A DNA stretch of 57,640 nt. It comes from Gemmataceae bacterium (lineage in GTDB: Bacteria; Planctomycetota; Planctomycetia; Gemmatales; Gemmataceae). The stretch spans positions 1 through 57,640 of the forward strand of contig SHZY01000013.1 of the NCBI GenBank assembly GCA_009692065.1, given 5' to 3'. The notes below the pieces were generated by a model, which did not search any database, was not told the origin of the DNA, and saw only the letters and a list, made by a program, of their open reading frames with translations. The position numbers and the translations under genes were made by a program. Positions 18,501 to 27,881 of the stretch are shown here, in pieces. Each line of letters begins with the position of its first letter. Within the stretch, counting starts at the first letter, position 1.

Positions 18501-20633
18501 TCATTTCGCCCCCGCCGGCACATACTTCTTCAACCACGTGAACACTTCGCGGTGCCAGTATTCACTGTTTCTTGGCCGCAACACCCAGTGACCCTCGTCG
18601 GGGAAGTTGATGAACCGCGATTCGACGCCTTGCCGCTTCAAGGTCGTGAAGAGCTGGATGCCTTCGCTGACCGGCACGCGGAAATCAAGGTCATTGTGGA
18701 TGACCAGCATGGGCGTCTTGTACTTGGCGAGGTTGGCGGCATACTTGTGCGGCGAGTGCTTCTCGTAGGACTGGCGGTTCTTGCCCCAGGGGGGGCCGCC
18801 GTGTTCCCATTCGTCGAACCAGAGTTCCTCCGTGGTCGCGTACATGCTGTCGAAGTTCCAGACGCCGCAATGGGTAATGAGCGTCTTGAATTTGGGGGTG
18901 TTGACGGCAAACCAGTTCATCATGTAGCCGCCGAAGGACGCGCCGGCGGCGCCCATGCGGTCCTTGTCGATGTAGGGTTGATCTTCGAGGTGCTTGAGGC
19001 CCGCCATCAGATCGACGTAGCACTTGCCGCCCCAGTCGCCGGAGATTTCATCGACATACTGCTGCCCGAAGCCAGTGCTGCCGCGCGGGTTCGGCAGCGC
19101 GACAACGTAACCTTGCGCCGCCCAGGCCTGCGGGTTCCAGCGGAAGCTCCAGCCGTCATCCCACGCACCTTGCGGGCCGCCATGGACCAAATAGACGAGC
19201 GGCCATTTCTTCTTGGCGTCGAAACCGGGGGGCTTGAGGATCCACATCTGCATCGGCTGGCCGCCGGCGCCGATCACGTTGACATTTTCAGGCCGCCCCA
19301 GGTCGAGTTCCGCCAGTACCTTGTCGTTGGCTTTCGAGGCGTTGAAGAGGTCCCAGTTCGTTCCGCTGTCGGCGCCAACGAAGACCTCGCTCGGATGGTG
19401 CATCGCCGCCCGCGCAAACGCCACGCGGCTGCCGTCGTTCGACACCGACAGCGCATTATTGGAGTTTTGGCTGATAAACGTCAAGCGCGGCGCAGGGGCG
19501 CCCTCTTTGATCGAAGCCGCGAAGTACCAGTGCTTGCCGCGATCGTCGGCGCTGAAGTAGATGCGCTCGGAGTCGGGCATCCAGACGAAGTCTTCGGCCG
19601 ATCCTTCGAACCCGGCAGTCAGACTGCGCGCCTTCCGGCGTTTCTTTTCATCCTTTTCGTTCAAGGCATCGGCGGGGAGCAGCATCAGGTCCCAGCGGTC
19701 GGCCTCGAAGCCGGGCCGCTTCTGGGCGCGATAGACGAACCACTTGCCATCGGGCGAAAACTGCGGCGACCCGTCGGCCGCGCGGTTGTCCTTCGTGATC
19801 GTCTCCCATTTGGTCGTGCCCCCCGGGGTTGGGACTCGACAGATATCGTAATCCGTGCTCCATGCTTCGTTCTTCTCCGGCACAGCGGTGAAGTACAGGT
19901 ATTTGCCGTCCGGGTTGAAGGTGAAGTCATCGCCGATGGAGAAAGTCGAGGAAGTAGGATATGCGTCGCGGTCGCCGGGTGTGACGTCCTTAGGCTCGCC
20001 CGCTTTGCCGTTCTCGTAAGATGCGACGAACAGGTGTTGCCGCTTGTCCTCGACGTACTCATCCCAGTGACGGAAGAAGAGCTTCGTAAAGACTTTGGCT
20101 TTGACGGGATTTTTTTCGGCTTCGTCCATGCGTTTTTGGTTGAGGGCATCGCTTTCCTTGAAGGGTTTCGCGGAGTATTCGGGCCAGACGGCCGACATGA
20201 AGGCGATCTGCTTGCCATCGCGCGACCAGGTGCCGACGGAGGCGCCGGTGCTGATCGTGGTGAGCTGCCGGGCCTCGCCGCCGTCGATGCCGATGATCCA
20301 GAGCTGGCTTGAGCCGCTACGATTGGAATCAAACAGGATCGACTTACCGTCGGGGCTCCAGCGTGGATGGCCATCGCGTTTCGGACTCGCGGTCAACTGT
20401 TTGACGGCGCCGCCCTTGTCAGCCGAGACAAGCCAAAGACTCGTGACAGTCTTGTTGGCTTCGAGACTGACCTTGCCCAGGGCATAGACAACCCACTTGC
20501 CGTCGGGGCTGATCTGTGGGTCGGCGACGCGCTGAAACCGAAAGAGGTCGTCCACCTTCATGGCGCGGCGTGCGTCGCCGGCGACAACGTAGGTCGGCAG
20601 GAGCAAGAACACAAAGAGTGCCAGGCGTTTCAT
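18501..20633 (-). CDS. secreted S9-family (prolyl oligopeptidase-like) peptidase
   Basis: A 710-aa exported serine peptidase. It has a signal peptide (MKRLALFVFLLLPTYVVA), an N-terminal WD40-like/TolB beta-propeller with repeated SPDGK motifs, and a C-terminal alpha/beta-hydrolase domain. The catalytic triad is visible: Ser in GASFGGYM (near 560), Asp in NDLDFRVP (near 648) and His in DEGHWV (near 678). It resembles dipeptidyl-peptidase/acylaminoacyl-peptidase enzymes that trim peptides. ATG 20633 has AAGGA 6 bp upstream. It is monocistronic, with its end facing ftsY. Confidence 0.92.
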   Translation of the reverse strand: MKRLALFVFLLLPTYVVAGDARRAMKVDDLFRFQRVADPQISPDGKWVVYALGKVSLEANKTVTSLWLVSADKGGAVKQLTASPKRDGHPRWSPDGKSILFDSNRSGSSQLWIIGIDGGEARQLTTISTGASVGTWSRDGKQIAFMSAVWPEYSAKPFKESDALNQKRMDEAEKNPVKAKVFTKLFFRHWDEYVEDKRQHLFVASYENGKAGEPKDVTPGDRDAYPTSSTFSIGDDFTFNPDGKYLYFTAVPEKNEAWSTDYDICRVPTPGGTTKWETITKDNRAADGSPQFSPDGKWFVYRAQKRPGFEADRWDLMLLPADALNEKDEKKRRKARSLTAGFEGSAEDFVWMPDSERIYFSADDRGKHWYFAASIKEGAPAPRLTFISQNSNNALSVSNDGSRVAFARAAMHHPSEVFVGADSGTNWDLFNASKANDKVLAELDLGRPENVNVIGAGGQPMQMWILKPPGFDAKKKWPLVYLVHGGPQGAWDDGWSFRWNPQAWAAQGYVVALPNPRGSTGFGQQYVDEISGDWGGKCYVDLMAGLKHLEDQPYIDKDRMGAAGASFGGYMMNWFAVNTPKFKTLITHCGVWNFDSMYATTEELWFDEWEHGGPPWGKNRQSYEKHSPHKYAANLAKYKTPMLVIHNDLDFRVPVSEGIQLFTTLKRQGVESRFINFPDEGHWVLRPRNSEYWHREVFTWLKKYVPAGAK

Positions 20634-20717
20634 CGGAAGTCCTTTGCTTTTCGGTAACGGTGCGGTTGCCTGACAACGTTATAATGACGACATGCTGGTG
20701 TTCAAGGTGCGTGCGCT

Positions 20718-20767
20718 GCTTGCGGTTTAGCGTTCGCGTGTCGCCATGGTAACGCTAAGCCGCAAGC
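20718..20767. repeat. palindrome family 1
   Basis: GCTTGCGGTTTAGCGTTCGC left, AACGCTAAGCCGCAAGC right. It lies between the S9 peptidase start and the end of the TolC-like gene. Confidence 0.82.
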
Positions 20768-20792
20768 GGCGAAATGGGCCCCATCAAACAAC

Positions 20793-20825
20793 ACAACCCA
20801 CAGCGGGGAGCCGTGGGTCGGTTGT
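20793..20825 (-). terminator. hairpin downstream of the TolC-like gene
   Basis: Bulged stem ACAACCCAC..GTGGGTCGGTTGT with a GGGGAGCC loop, about 90 bp beyond the TolC-like stop. No T run follows, so it may be a repeat relic rather than a true terminator. Confidence 0.35.
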
Positions 20826-20911
20826 GGGAACTCAATCCCAGGGGATGGCTTCCTTGAGGTGGCAGAAAGGCGAGAGTCGGGCCAGGGAAGGCTCGTCCGG
20901 CAGCGGCTGGC

Positions 20912-23284
20912 TCACGAGCCAACCGCTGCGGAGATTCCAACTCGACCATTTCGACGCTGCTGAGCTGGCTCGTGCTGAATCCTACGGCCATCGCGGCCAG
21001 GCTCGATCCCGAGTTCGGCACCGGCTGGATTCGGCAGCGCCTGGAGCGGCAAGCCCTGCAGCGGAATCAGCGGCGCCGACGCCGGCTTCCAATCGACCTG
21101 CTTCACATCCTTGCTGATTGGCGCCAGCGGCGGCGGCTCAAGCGGCTGAGCCGTCGGCAGGTTCTCGAACGTCTTATCCAGTTCCGCCGGCGGAGAAGTG
21201 ATGTATTCCTTCAACGCAGATGGCGCCGTCAGTCCGGGCGTCTCGCTATTGGACGCCTCGACCAGCCGACCAGGCTGCGTCAGCGAATCAGGCCGTGAAC
21301 GCAGCATGAACGACTTGCTCCGCTCTTTCTCGTACTCCACGGCACGCACCTGGGCGGCCTGCGGCAACGCGCCTTCGTTGATCTGGATGTTGTTGTAGCG
21401 CAGGATCGTTCCCTTCGCCCATTCCAATCGTGCAAGTGCGTTGTTGTACTCGGCAACGGCAATGTACTCCTTGACGAGGGCCGCCGAGTAGCGGCGCTGG
21501 AGTTCCAGGAACGGCGTCGGTTGGCCATCCTTCGTGACATAAGAAATCTGCCCCTTGGCCTTCTTGTCGAACAATACCCCCAGGCTCTTGCCATAGGCCA
21601 TCCGCTCGGAGTGATGCGTTTGGATGCGCTGATGTTCGTGGGCCACGTCGCGATAGTATTTAGCGAGGGCGCTGGTCGCCTTTTCTTCCTGATCGCGCAG
21701 GAAGAGATAGCTTTGCGTCAACTCGAGGCGGGCGGCGCGGATGGCGGCCAGTTCATAGCGGAAGCCGAGCGGCATGCTCATCGTCAAGCCGATGGTGTAG
21801 TCGGCAAAGTGCATGCCCGCCAGCGAGCGGAAAGCGTTCGTGGGCCGCGACGTATTCGTGCCGTCGAGGAATTCGGCGTTGCCGGTCAAGGTTGAACCAA
21901 GACCGGTCGGCTCGAAGCGGGCATAGGCACGCAGATCGGGCCGCAACATGTTCTTCTGGAGCGTCAGCAAATACTGGTGATACTTCAAATTGTCGCGCGC
22001 CAGTTGCAGCTCCGGACGCAGGTTCAAGGCGTCCTGCAGGGAGTGCTCCCAGTTAGGCTTGAGTTCCGTCATGGTCGGCGGCGTGATCGGCACCAGGCGC
22101 TCGCCGTCTTCGATCGGCAAGCCGACGATGCGGCGCAGGTGGTTCTCGGCGTCCAATACTTCGTTGAGCGCACGAACGCGCTCGCCACGGAACTCCTCAT
22201 ACTGGCCAAGGATCTGATAGTAGGACTCGGGCGGCATGCCCCCCGTTTTGAAGCGACCGTAGGCTTCCTGCCAAATCGTGTGCAGGATGCGCAGGTTTTC
22301 CTCGGCGCTGTAGAGCTGCCCGTACTTGTTGTAGAGATTCCAATACGCCACCTCGGTGTTGACGATCAGAATATGAACATTGCGTTCGAACTCCGCACGC
22401 TGCTGATCGAAGCGCAGACGCGAAATCAGGATGCCCTCGGTATTCCTATCCACGAAAGAGCTGAGCTGGCCTTGGCGGTTTTGGATGGCGCCCAGCACCT
22501 GCGTGCTGTTGGGGTTGATCGATTGGCCGCTGGCCGTCGGGAATCGCGGCAGGAGCTGATTGATGAACACGCCCCAATCCTTCAGGAGCGGCTGCTCGTA
22601 GCCAAACACCAGCCTGGAAGTGTACTGCGGGTTGATGGTGCCGAAAACACCGCCGGGCGGCGTGGTCAGGTTCTGGTAAGAGTTGATAAACATGACGCTG
22701 GCGAGGCCGCCCGTGGTCATGGGCTTGGCGAAGCCGGCGTACACGTTCGCGGAATGGCCATTCTGGAAATTCTGCAACCCTTGCGCCAGCTGGTCGTTGT
22801 TGAGCCAGCTCGCGCCAATTACGGCCGTGGCGTCGAAACGTGCCAGCGAGCCTTCCATGGCCGCAAAAGAGATCGCCGGATAAAGCGCCAGCACACGGAT
22901 TCGCTCGGTCTGATTGTTGGTGATCGACCCACTGCCAGGCGCATAGGACGCCATCAAATCATCACTGATGCCCTGCCCCGCCCCCGCCCGGCTACTGACA
23001 CTGCCGTTTTCCAGTGCCAGGGCGAACGCCAGTTGCAGCGTCAACTCTCTCGGTTTGCGTTCCGGTTTGTTCACGGTCGGCGGTGCCTTGGTCATCGCGC
23101 TGATCGGCCCCACGATCGGAACGTGCCCCTCCCCCAGCTTCGCCGGCAAACCGGTGGAGGCTTCCAGGAACACATCCTTCGGCAAAAAGGTCGGTTGACA
23201 GCCGGACAGGATGGCCATGACGACGAGTGCCACCATGCCTCCCGCAAGCCCTTTTCGGCTGGCTGATGAACTTCTACATTCCAT
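20912..23284 (-). CDS. TolC-family outer membrane efflux lipoprotein
   Basis: A 790-aa TolC-like protein, longer than the usual 450-500 residues. The start ATG 23284 (MECRSSSASRK) gives a lipoprotein signal ending in ILSGC. In-frame codons further upstream would put over 20 extra residues before it. The body has long amphipathic helical repeats (LQLAFALALENG, LNLRPELQLARDNLKYHQ, ARLEWAKGTILRYNN) typical of outer membrane channels. The C-terminal ~130 residues are Pro-rich and low complexity. No inner-membrane pump or adaptor gene is nearby, so the partner is encoded elsewhere. Confidence 0.85.
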   Translation of the reverse strand: MECRSSSASRKGLAGGMVALVVMAILSGCQPTFLPKDVFLEASTGLPAKLGEGHVPIVGPISAMTKAPPTVNKPERKPRELTLQLAFALALENGSVSSRAGAGQGISDDLMASYAPGSGSITNNQTERIRVLALYPAISFAAMEGSLARFDATAVIGASWLNNDQLAQGLQNFQNGHSANVYAGFAKPMTTGGLASVMFINSYQNLTTPPGGVFGTINPQYTSRLVFGYEQPLLKDWGVFINQLLPRFPTASGQSINPNSTQVLGAIQNRQGQLSSFVDRNTEGILISRLRFDQQRAEFERNVHILIVNTEVAYWNLYNKYGQLYSAEENLRILHTIWQEAYGRFKTGGMPPESYYQILGQYEEFRGERVRALNEVLDAENHLRRIVGLPIEDGERLVPITPPTMTELKPNWEHSLQDALNLRPELQLARDNLKYHQYLLTLQKNMLRPDLRAYARFEPTGLGSTLTGNAEFLDGTNTSRPTNAFRSLAGMHFADYTIGLTMSMPLGFRYELAAIRAARLELTQSYLFLRDQEEKATSALAKYYRDVAHEHQRIQTHHSERMAYGKSLGVLFDKKAKGQISYVTKDGQPTPFLELQRRYSAALVKEYIAVAEYNNALARLEWAKGTILRYNNIQINEGALPQAAQVRAVEYEKERSKSFMLRSRPDSLTQPGRLVEASNSETPGLTAPSALKEYITSPPAELDKTFENLPTAQPLEPPPLAPISKDVKQVDWKPASAPLIPLQGLPLQALPNPAGAELGIEPGRDGRRIQHEPAQQRRNGRVGISAAVGS

Positions 23285-23762
23285 GTCACACCCCATCGCA
23301 ACGAGGTCGAACATCCATCCCCATGGATGTGATCCGGTCGAACGCGCGTGCAAACCATTTCCGGCTCAAACGAGGGCGCATTCTCCGAGTATCAATGTCG
23401 TTATCGGCAATCGCTGGGTGACAAATCAGGAAAAGTTTGCCGATTATATGGATGGTGCGGGCGCAAGTGTTGAACGAGAGAGGAATCGCAGACAAGAAAG
23501 GTGAAGTAGGCGGCATGCGCCTGGCAGGATGGGCAAGCGCACTTCCGAGCCTGAAGCGTAAGCGAAGATGGGGGTGATCTTCGCTTAGCCCGGATTATTC
23601 ACTACGAAGAATTTGAACCACAGAGGCACAGAGTACACCGAGAAGAGAATTGATAGGTAGAATACACTATGTATGCGTTTGGCGGACCAGGAAATCGCCG
23701 CAACTCATTACCCGAATTGCTTTTCTCTGTGTCCTCAGTGTCTCTGTGGTGAATAATTCGGG
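23285..23762. other. intergenic region (478 bp) carrying a nested repeat
   Basis: The first 260 bp hold no recognisable gene and presumably contain the TolC-gene promoter on the minus strand. From 23545 the region is occupied by a family 3 palindrome interrupted by a second inverted-repeat element (23588-23762), which runs up to the stop of the Mpo1-like gene. Confidence 0.7.
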
Positions 23763-23779
23763 TTACGCTTCAGGCTCGG
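23545..23779. repeat. palindrome family 3, split by another element
   Basis: Left part CCGAGCCTGAAGCGTAAGCG and right part TTACGCTTCAGGCTCGG match the intact copy at 13060-13117 but are separated by 175 bp of foreign repeat. The right part encodes the last residues and the TAA stop of the Mpo1-like gene. Confidence 0.85.
23588..23762. mobile_element. nested inverted-repeat element with TTA flanks (palindrome family 9)
   Basis: A 175-bp element with ends GCCCGGATTATTCAC and GTGAATAATTCGGG. Inside them, near-mirror segments read ACCACAGAGGCACAGAG and CTCAGTGTCTCTGTGGT. It is flanked on both sides by TTA (23585-23587 and 23763-23765) and interrupts a family 3 palindrome at that TTA. It has no coding capacity, so it looks like a small non-autonomous insertion. 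Confidence 0.7.
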
Positions 23780-24092
23780 ACGGCCTCTGAAACCGCGGCG
23801 AGATCGACACATAGGGCAATCCCAGCATGCGCTTGATGCCCGCCCATTCGCCGAGGTCGTTGCCTTCGACGAGATGCCCGATCCATTGCAGCAGATAGCC
23901 GCCGACGAACGCAGCCACGCCCCAGTACCATTCGCTCCATGGCAATGTAAACAACAGGACAACGCCGGCCAGCACCAACGGGATGCCGATGAAATGGATG
24001 CCGCGATTGAACGGCTGCTGATGGCGTTCGAGCCAGTTGGAGAGGGCCCGCCGCAGCGGTTTGCGCTGGAAAAATCCTTGCGGTTCGCTCAT
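23763..24092 (-). CDS. Mpo1/DUF962-like small membrane protein
   Basis: A 109-aa protein with two hydrophobic stretches (GIPLVLAGVVLLFTLPW and WGVAAFVGGYLLQWIGHLVEG). The HxxG..N and QWIGHLVEGN motifs are typical of the DUF962/Mpo1-like family, which includes a yeast 2-hydroxy fatty acid dioxygenase. ATG 24092 (MSEPQGFF) gives the family-like length. The final residues PSEPEA and the TAA are encoded by a palindrome arm, so the natural C-terminus may have been replaced by repeat DNA. Confidence 0.8.
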   Translation of the reverse strand: MSEPQGFFQRKPLRRALSNWLERHQQPFNRGIHFIGIPLVLAGVVLLFTLPWSEWYWGVAAFVGGYLLQWIGHLVEGNDLGEWAGIKRMLGLPYVSISPRFQRPSEPEA

Positions 24093-24113
24093 AACCGTGT
24101 ACCCTCCATCCAC

Positions 24114-24164
24114 GAGCCCGCAGCGCAAGCAAGGATAGGCACCCCTTGTTTGCGCTGCGGGCTC
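24114..24164. repeat. palindrome family 13 between divergent genes
   Basis: Inverted repeat GAGCCCGCAGCGCAAGCAAG left, CTTGTTTGCGCTGCGGGCTC right, in the short region between the divergent Mpo1-like and SRPBCC genes. It lies in the 5' leader or promoter area of one or both. Confidence 0.82.
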
Positions 24165-24201
24165 ACGATCACCCGTGATATTTCTACAACGCGAGGCTTC
24201 C

Positions 24202-24732
24202 ATGGGCGACATCGGGTTCTGGCTACTCATCAGCATCGGCATCGTCGTGGGCATTTTACTTTTGATCGCGGCGTTTGGCATGACGCTGCCGCGAACACAC
24301 CAGGTCGCCCGCTCGATCACGCTCAAGCAGACGCCGGACACGGTCTGGCAGACCATCACCGATTTCGCGAACGTCACGACCTGGAATGAGAACGTCCTCA
24401 AGATGGAGAAACAGCCCGACAAGAACGGCCATGAACTGTGGAAGGAAACCTACAAGGGGAATTACGGGCTATTCCTTGAAACCACCGAAGCGACGCCGCC
24501 GATCCGCCTGGTGCGCACGATCGCCGACGAAAAGGGGCCATTCACCGGCCGCTGGGAGTTCGCGCTCACGCCGACCGAGGTGGGCTGCAAGCTCACGATC
24601 ACCGAGTTCGGCGAAGTCGGCAACCCGTTCTTCCGCGTCATGTTCCGCCTGTTCATGAAGCCGGAGGTGTATGTGGAGATGTACTTGACGGCGTTTGCGA
24701 AGAAGTTCGGCGAACAACCCGTTTACGTTTAG
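24202..24732 (+). CDS. membrane-anchored SRPBCC-family protein
   Basis: A 176-aa protein. One N-terminal TM helix (FWLLISIGIVVGILLLIAAF) is followed by an SRPBCC / polyketide-cyclase-like lipid-binding fold (ITLKQTPDTVWQTITDFANVTTWNENV). The family binds hydrophobic ligands; the ligand here is unknown. ATG 24202 puts the TM helix at the very N-terminus. The TAG stop is part of a family 1 palindrome (GTTTAG at 24727-24732). Confidence 0.83.
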   Translation: MGDIGFWLLISIGIVVGILLLIAAFGMTLPRTHQVARSITLKQTPDTVWQTITDFANVTTWNENVLKMEKQPDKNGHELWKETYKGNYGLFLETTEATPPIRLVRTIADEKGPFTGRWEFALTPTEVGCKLTITEFGEVGNPFFRVMFRLFMKPEVYVEMYLTAFAKKFGEQPVYV

Positions 24733-24763
24733 CGCCCACGCGGCGCCACGCGGGCGCTAAACG
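24726..24763. repeat. palindrome family 1 overlapping a stop codon
   Basis: CGTTTAGCGCCCACGCG left, CGCGGGCGCTAAACG right. The TAG of the left arm is the stop codon of the SRPBCC gene. The element sits between two convergent genes. Confidence 0.9.
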
Positions 24764-24773
24764 AAGATCGGCA

Positions 24774-26843
24774 TCATTTTTTACCGGCCAACTGCCATCG
24801 CTCATCGAAGAACCCCGCGTCCACGATGCCCGCCGGCCGCTGCGACGTGCGCGGCTGGTCGATGTCGAGGATCGCCCAGTCCGGCAGCCGCGGAATTTGC
24901 CTGGCGTTGTTGAGGTAGTCGTACTCGCGAAACGTGAAGCCGCTGTTGAGGACAACGTACTTCTTCGGATTGAGCGGATTCGGATAGATCAGCACGGGCA
25001 CATGATTGTAGCGCCCAAAGGTCCGCTCACCAACGGTTACTCCCTTATTGTTCCATCGGATCGGCAGCTTGTCGGCAATCTTCGCAATGATCTCATTGGT
25101 GTGATGATTTCCCCACAGAATCAGATTCGAGTTTGCGATGATCTTGTCGTCGACCTCTGTGTCGTCGATCACCTTGAGTTCGCCGCGGAATTGCTTGCGC
25201 CAGTGATCGACGGCGTGCTCCATCTCCTTGTCGATCCAGTTGTAGAGCTTGGCATAGTCGTTGATCGGCCGCTTCGGCGTTTGCCGAACCATTACGAAGG
25301 ACGACATGAAGGCGTCATCGATGGGACCTTGCAGGCCGTGGCGTTTGGCGAGAGTGCCGTCGTCGGCCTTGTCAACAAGCTTCCATTTGCCGTCGATTTT
25401 TCGGAAATGGCTGACCCATGACCGATCTGACATCGGACTCGCTCCGACCAACGCCTCAACGCCGTACGGTAGCCCCGGGAAAGGCGGGGCGAACATTACG
25501 GGCGGATCGATCAGTACGCGCGGCGTTCCAAGAAAGGGAGAGTAGCCCGGTCGAATCGCCAGCGTAAATGCTGTTACATTCGACGTGTGAACCTTTACGA
25601 TATTTCCGTTTTCAAGAGAAGCGCTGATTTTTGCCCGCGCCCAATGCTCGTTCAATTCATCCACGATCACCCAGCTCATCGCGTTGTAGCGAAGGGTATA
25701 GGTCGTAAAGTGTATTTGCTTGGGCAACGAATCGCGCCCCTTGCCGACGATCGAATCCATGCGGCGATTGATCTCGGCTCTCGCCTCCGGATGATACGAG
25801 TGCCCAGTCTTCGGCCCGATTACATGTACTAGGTTCAATCCTTCCTTCTTCATCGCCTCGCCCATGATGTCGGCGGCTTGCTTCTGCGAATCGTTTTCAC
25901 CGCTGTACGCAACCGTCGGCAGGTTGTAAAGATTGCCGGCCCAGTCGGTGCAATCGTACCAGTGCAGCAGCTTCTTCTCCCACGCGTTCGGCTTGATCGT
26001 CTCCTTCTGGAAGACGCGAAGAAACGCCGGCGTCTCCGAGAAGCCCGCGCCCGGCGCTGCGGCCGCCCATAGACCCGGATAGTGGACCGCGAAGTTCCAG
26101 CACGCGGCGCCGCCCATCGAGAAGCCACGCACCGAGATGCGGTTGACGTCGATCGGATAATGCTTGCGCGCATGTTCAATCGCCTCGAACGTGTCGATCT
26201 CTCCCGCGAAGTGATTGGCATTGCAGTAGCGGCCATAGGGATGCAGGACGAACGCATGAGACGGCGTGAACTGGCCCGGATCTTTCGAGCGGCCTTCGAT
26301 GAAGTTCAACTCCGACAGCTTTTCGCCGCGGCCATGGAACCACAGGTCGAGCCGATGATGCACCGAGCCCGCCTTGTAGGACGCGGGAACGACGAGGCCA
26401 TACGGCTGCACCGAGTCGTCAATCTTCGAGCGGTAGCCGCGCACCACCAGGCCGGTCGCGGTGTTCCAGGGGGTCTGCCCCTCGCGCAACTGCTTGGCGC
26501 GCTCGTGGCCTTGTTGTAGCAGTTTTTTGGCGCTGGCGAATTCGCCGGGCGCGTGGAATTCGTCGTACTTCAGCGCGTAGTAAACCGCGTTGTAGTAAAT
26601 CTGCACGTCAGGCAAAAACTCCAGCAAAGCAGGCTTCTTAGCCAGGCTCTTTCGCAAATCGTCGATCTCGCGACCCAGATCGGCCACTCCCTTCTGCAAC
26701 TCGGCAAATATCTCCTCGGGCACCTTGATCCCTGGCGGCGGCACAGGACGCACGTTCTCGGCGATATTGTCCTGCGGGCCGTCGGCAAGCGCGACGCCGA
26801 TGACGAAAAATAGACTCGACGCAAACAAGCCCAAACGCTTCAT
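24774..26843 (-). CDS. secreted alpha/beta-hydrolase (prolyl oligopeptidase-like)
   Basis: A 689-aa exported hydrolase. It has a signal peptide (MKRLGLFASSLFFVIGVALA), a helical N-terminal segment of about 100 residues and an alpha/beta-hydrolase core. The nucleophile is in VRGFSMGGAACW (near residue 241) and a candidate catalytic His in GHSYHP (near 348). The C-terminal ~250 residues form an extra domain of unknown function (NHHTNEIIAKIADKLP). The family covers peptidases and carbohydrate or feruloyl esterases, so the substrate is undecided. AAGGA lies 6 bp before ATG 26843. Divergent from the epimerase gene. Confidence 0.85.
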   Translation of the reverse strand: MKRLGLFASSLFFVIGVALADGPQDNIAENVRPVPPPGIKVPEEIFAELQKGVADLGREIDDLRKSLAKKPALLEFLPDVQIYYNAVYYALKYDEFHAPGEFASAKKLLQQGHERAKQLREGQTPWNTATGLVVRGYRSKIDDSVQPYGLVVPASYKAGSVHHRLDLWFHGRGEKLSELNFIEGRSKDPGQFTPSHAFVLHPYGRYCNANHFAGEIDTFEAIEHARKHYPIDVNRISVRGFSMGGAACWNFAVHYPGLWAAAAPGAGFSETPAFLRVFQKETIKPNAWEKKLLHWYDCTDWAGNLYNLPTVAYSGENDSQKQAADIMGEAMKKEGLNLVHVIGPKTGHSYHPEARAEINRRMDSIVGKGRDSLPKQIHFTTYTLRYNAMSWVIVDELNEHWARAKISASLENGNIVKVHTSNVTAFTLAIRPGYSPFLGTPRVLIDPPVMFAPPFPGLPYGVEALVGASPMSDRSWVSHFRKIDGKWKLVDKADDGTLAKRHGLQGPIDDAFMSSFVMVRQTPKRPINDYAKLYNWIDKEMEHAVDHWRKQFRGELKVIDDTEVDDKIIANSNLILWGNHHTNEIIAKIADKLPIRWNNKGVTVGERTFGRYNHVPVLIYPNPLNPKKYVVLNSGFTFREYDYLNNARQIPRLPDWAILDIDQPRTSQRPAGIVDAGFFDERWQLAGKK

Positions 26844-26939
26844 GGTTGTCCTTTCCGGCTAATTCTTCTGGAAAAGCTGACGCGTGCACGGTAACCTCGA
26901 TGCTGGTGATACGCTAGCGAAATCTCCCGGAACCTCAAC

Positions 26940-27878
26940 ATGAAGCCGACACGCCGACACTTTCTTGCCTGCTCCGCCGCATCCTTCTTGACGGCGGACT
27001 GCGACCTTCACGCAGTCCAGCCCGAGAAGACGCCGCAGGTCATCGCCTTCGGCTACAGCTTGTACGGCATGCGCACTCTGGGGCTGGATGCAGCCCTCGA
27101 AGCGTGCGCGAAGATCGGATACGACGCCGTCGAACTCGCGTTGATGCCCGGCTACCACGTGGAGCCGAAGCGACTCACCCGGGACGAACGCCGCCGGCTG
27201 CGCGAACGCCTGCGCAACCTGCGACTCAGTCTCGCAGGCCTGATGGAGAACCTGCCGCTCCATGGCAACGAGCAGACGCATCGCGACAACTTGCAGCGAT
27301 TGCAGGCGGCGCTCGATCTCGGCCAGGAGCTTGCGCCGGATGGACCGCCCTTGATCGAGACCATCCTCGGCGGCGCCGTCAACGACTGGGACAAGATGCG
27401 CCGCCAGTTCGTCGATCGGCTCGGCGCGTGGGCGAAGCTGGCCGAGAAGCACAAGACCGTCATCGCCGTCAAGCCACATCGAGGCAACGCCATGAACCTG
27501 CCGAGGCACGCCCTGTGGTTGATGGACCAGTTGAAAAGTCCGTGGATCAAGCTGGCCTACGATTACAGCCACTTCCAGCATCGCGATCTGAGCATCGCGA
27601 AGACCGTGAAGCAGCTCATGCCGCACACGCGATTTGTACACATCAAGGATACGCGCATCGCCGAGGGCCGCGCGACATTCGTTTTACCGGGCGACGGCGG
27701 CATCGATTACGTGCAGATGTTGCGCGAGATCCACACGGCGGGCTACCGCGGTTGCGTGTGCGTCGAAGTGAGCGGCCAGGTGTCGGGCCAGAAGGGATAC
27801 GATCCGCTGGCCGCGGCACGCCGGTCGTATGAAAACGTGGCGCCGGCGTTCACGAAGGCGCAGGTGCGGCGGCGGTGA
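26940..27878 (+). CDS. Tat-exported sugar phosphate isomerase/epimerase-like TIM-barrel protein
   Basis: A 312-aa xylose-isomerase-like TIM barrel (AP endonuclease family 2 superfamily). It carries an N-terminal Tat-type signal (RRHFLACSAASFL), which implies export of a folded protein. Barrel motifs include IGYDAVELALMPGYH, IKLAYDYSHFQHRDL, TRFVHIKDTRI and GYRGCVCVEVSGQ, with the usual Glu/Asp/His metal ligands. Substrate unknown, probably a sugar or polyol. The 3' end faces the GlmU-like gene 3 bp away. Confidence 0.85.
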   Translation: MKPTRRHFLACSAASFLTADCDLHAVQPEKTPQVIAFGYSLYGMRTLGLDAALEACAKIGYDAVELALMPGYHVEPKRLTRDERRRLRERLRNLRLSLAGLMENLPLHGNEQTHRDNLQRLQAALDLGQELAPDGPPLIETILGGAVNDWDKMRRQFVDRLGAWAKLAEKHKTVIAVKPHRGNAMNLPRHALWLMDQLKSPWIKLAYDYSHFQHRDLSIAKTVKQLMPHTRFVHIKDTRIAEGRATFVLPGDGGIDYVQMLREIHTAGYRGCVCVEVSGQVSGQKGYDPLAAARRSYENVAPAFTKAQVRRR

Positions 27879-27881
27879 GAG

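Noticed and set aside
18552..20312. 586-aa plus-strand frame antisense to the S9 peptidase
   Set aside because: The minus strand has a signal peptide, propeller repeats and a full catalytic triad; the plus frame has none of these.
20681..20686. TATAAT as a plus-strand promoter near 20681
   Set aside because: No gene follows on the plus strand, and no -35 lies at a proper distance; the box falls in the upstream region of the minus-strand peptidase gene.
21977..23266. 429-aa plus-strand frame antisense to the TolC-like gene
   Set aside because: No recognisable domain, and the minus strand carries a lipoprotein signal and TolC-type helices.
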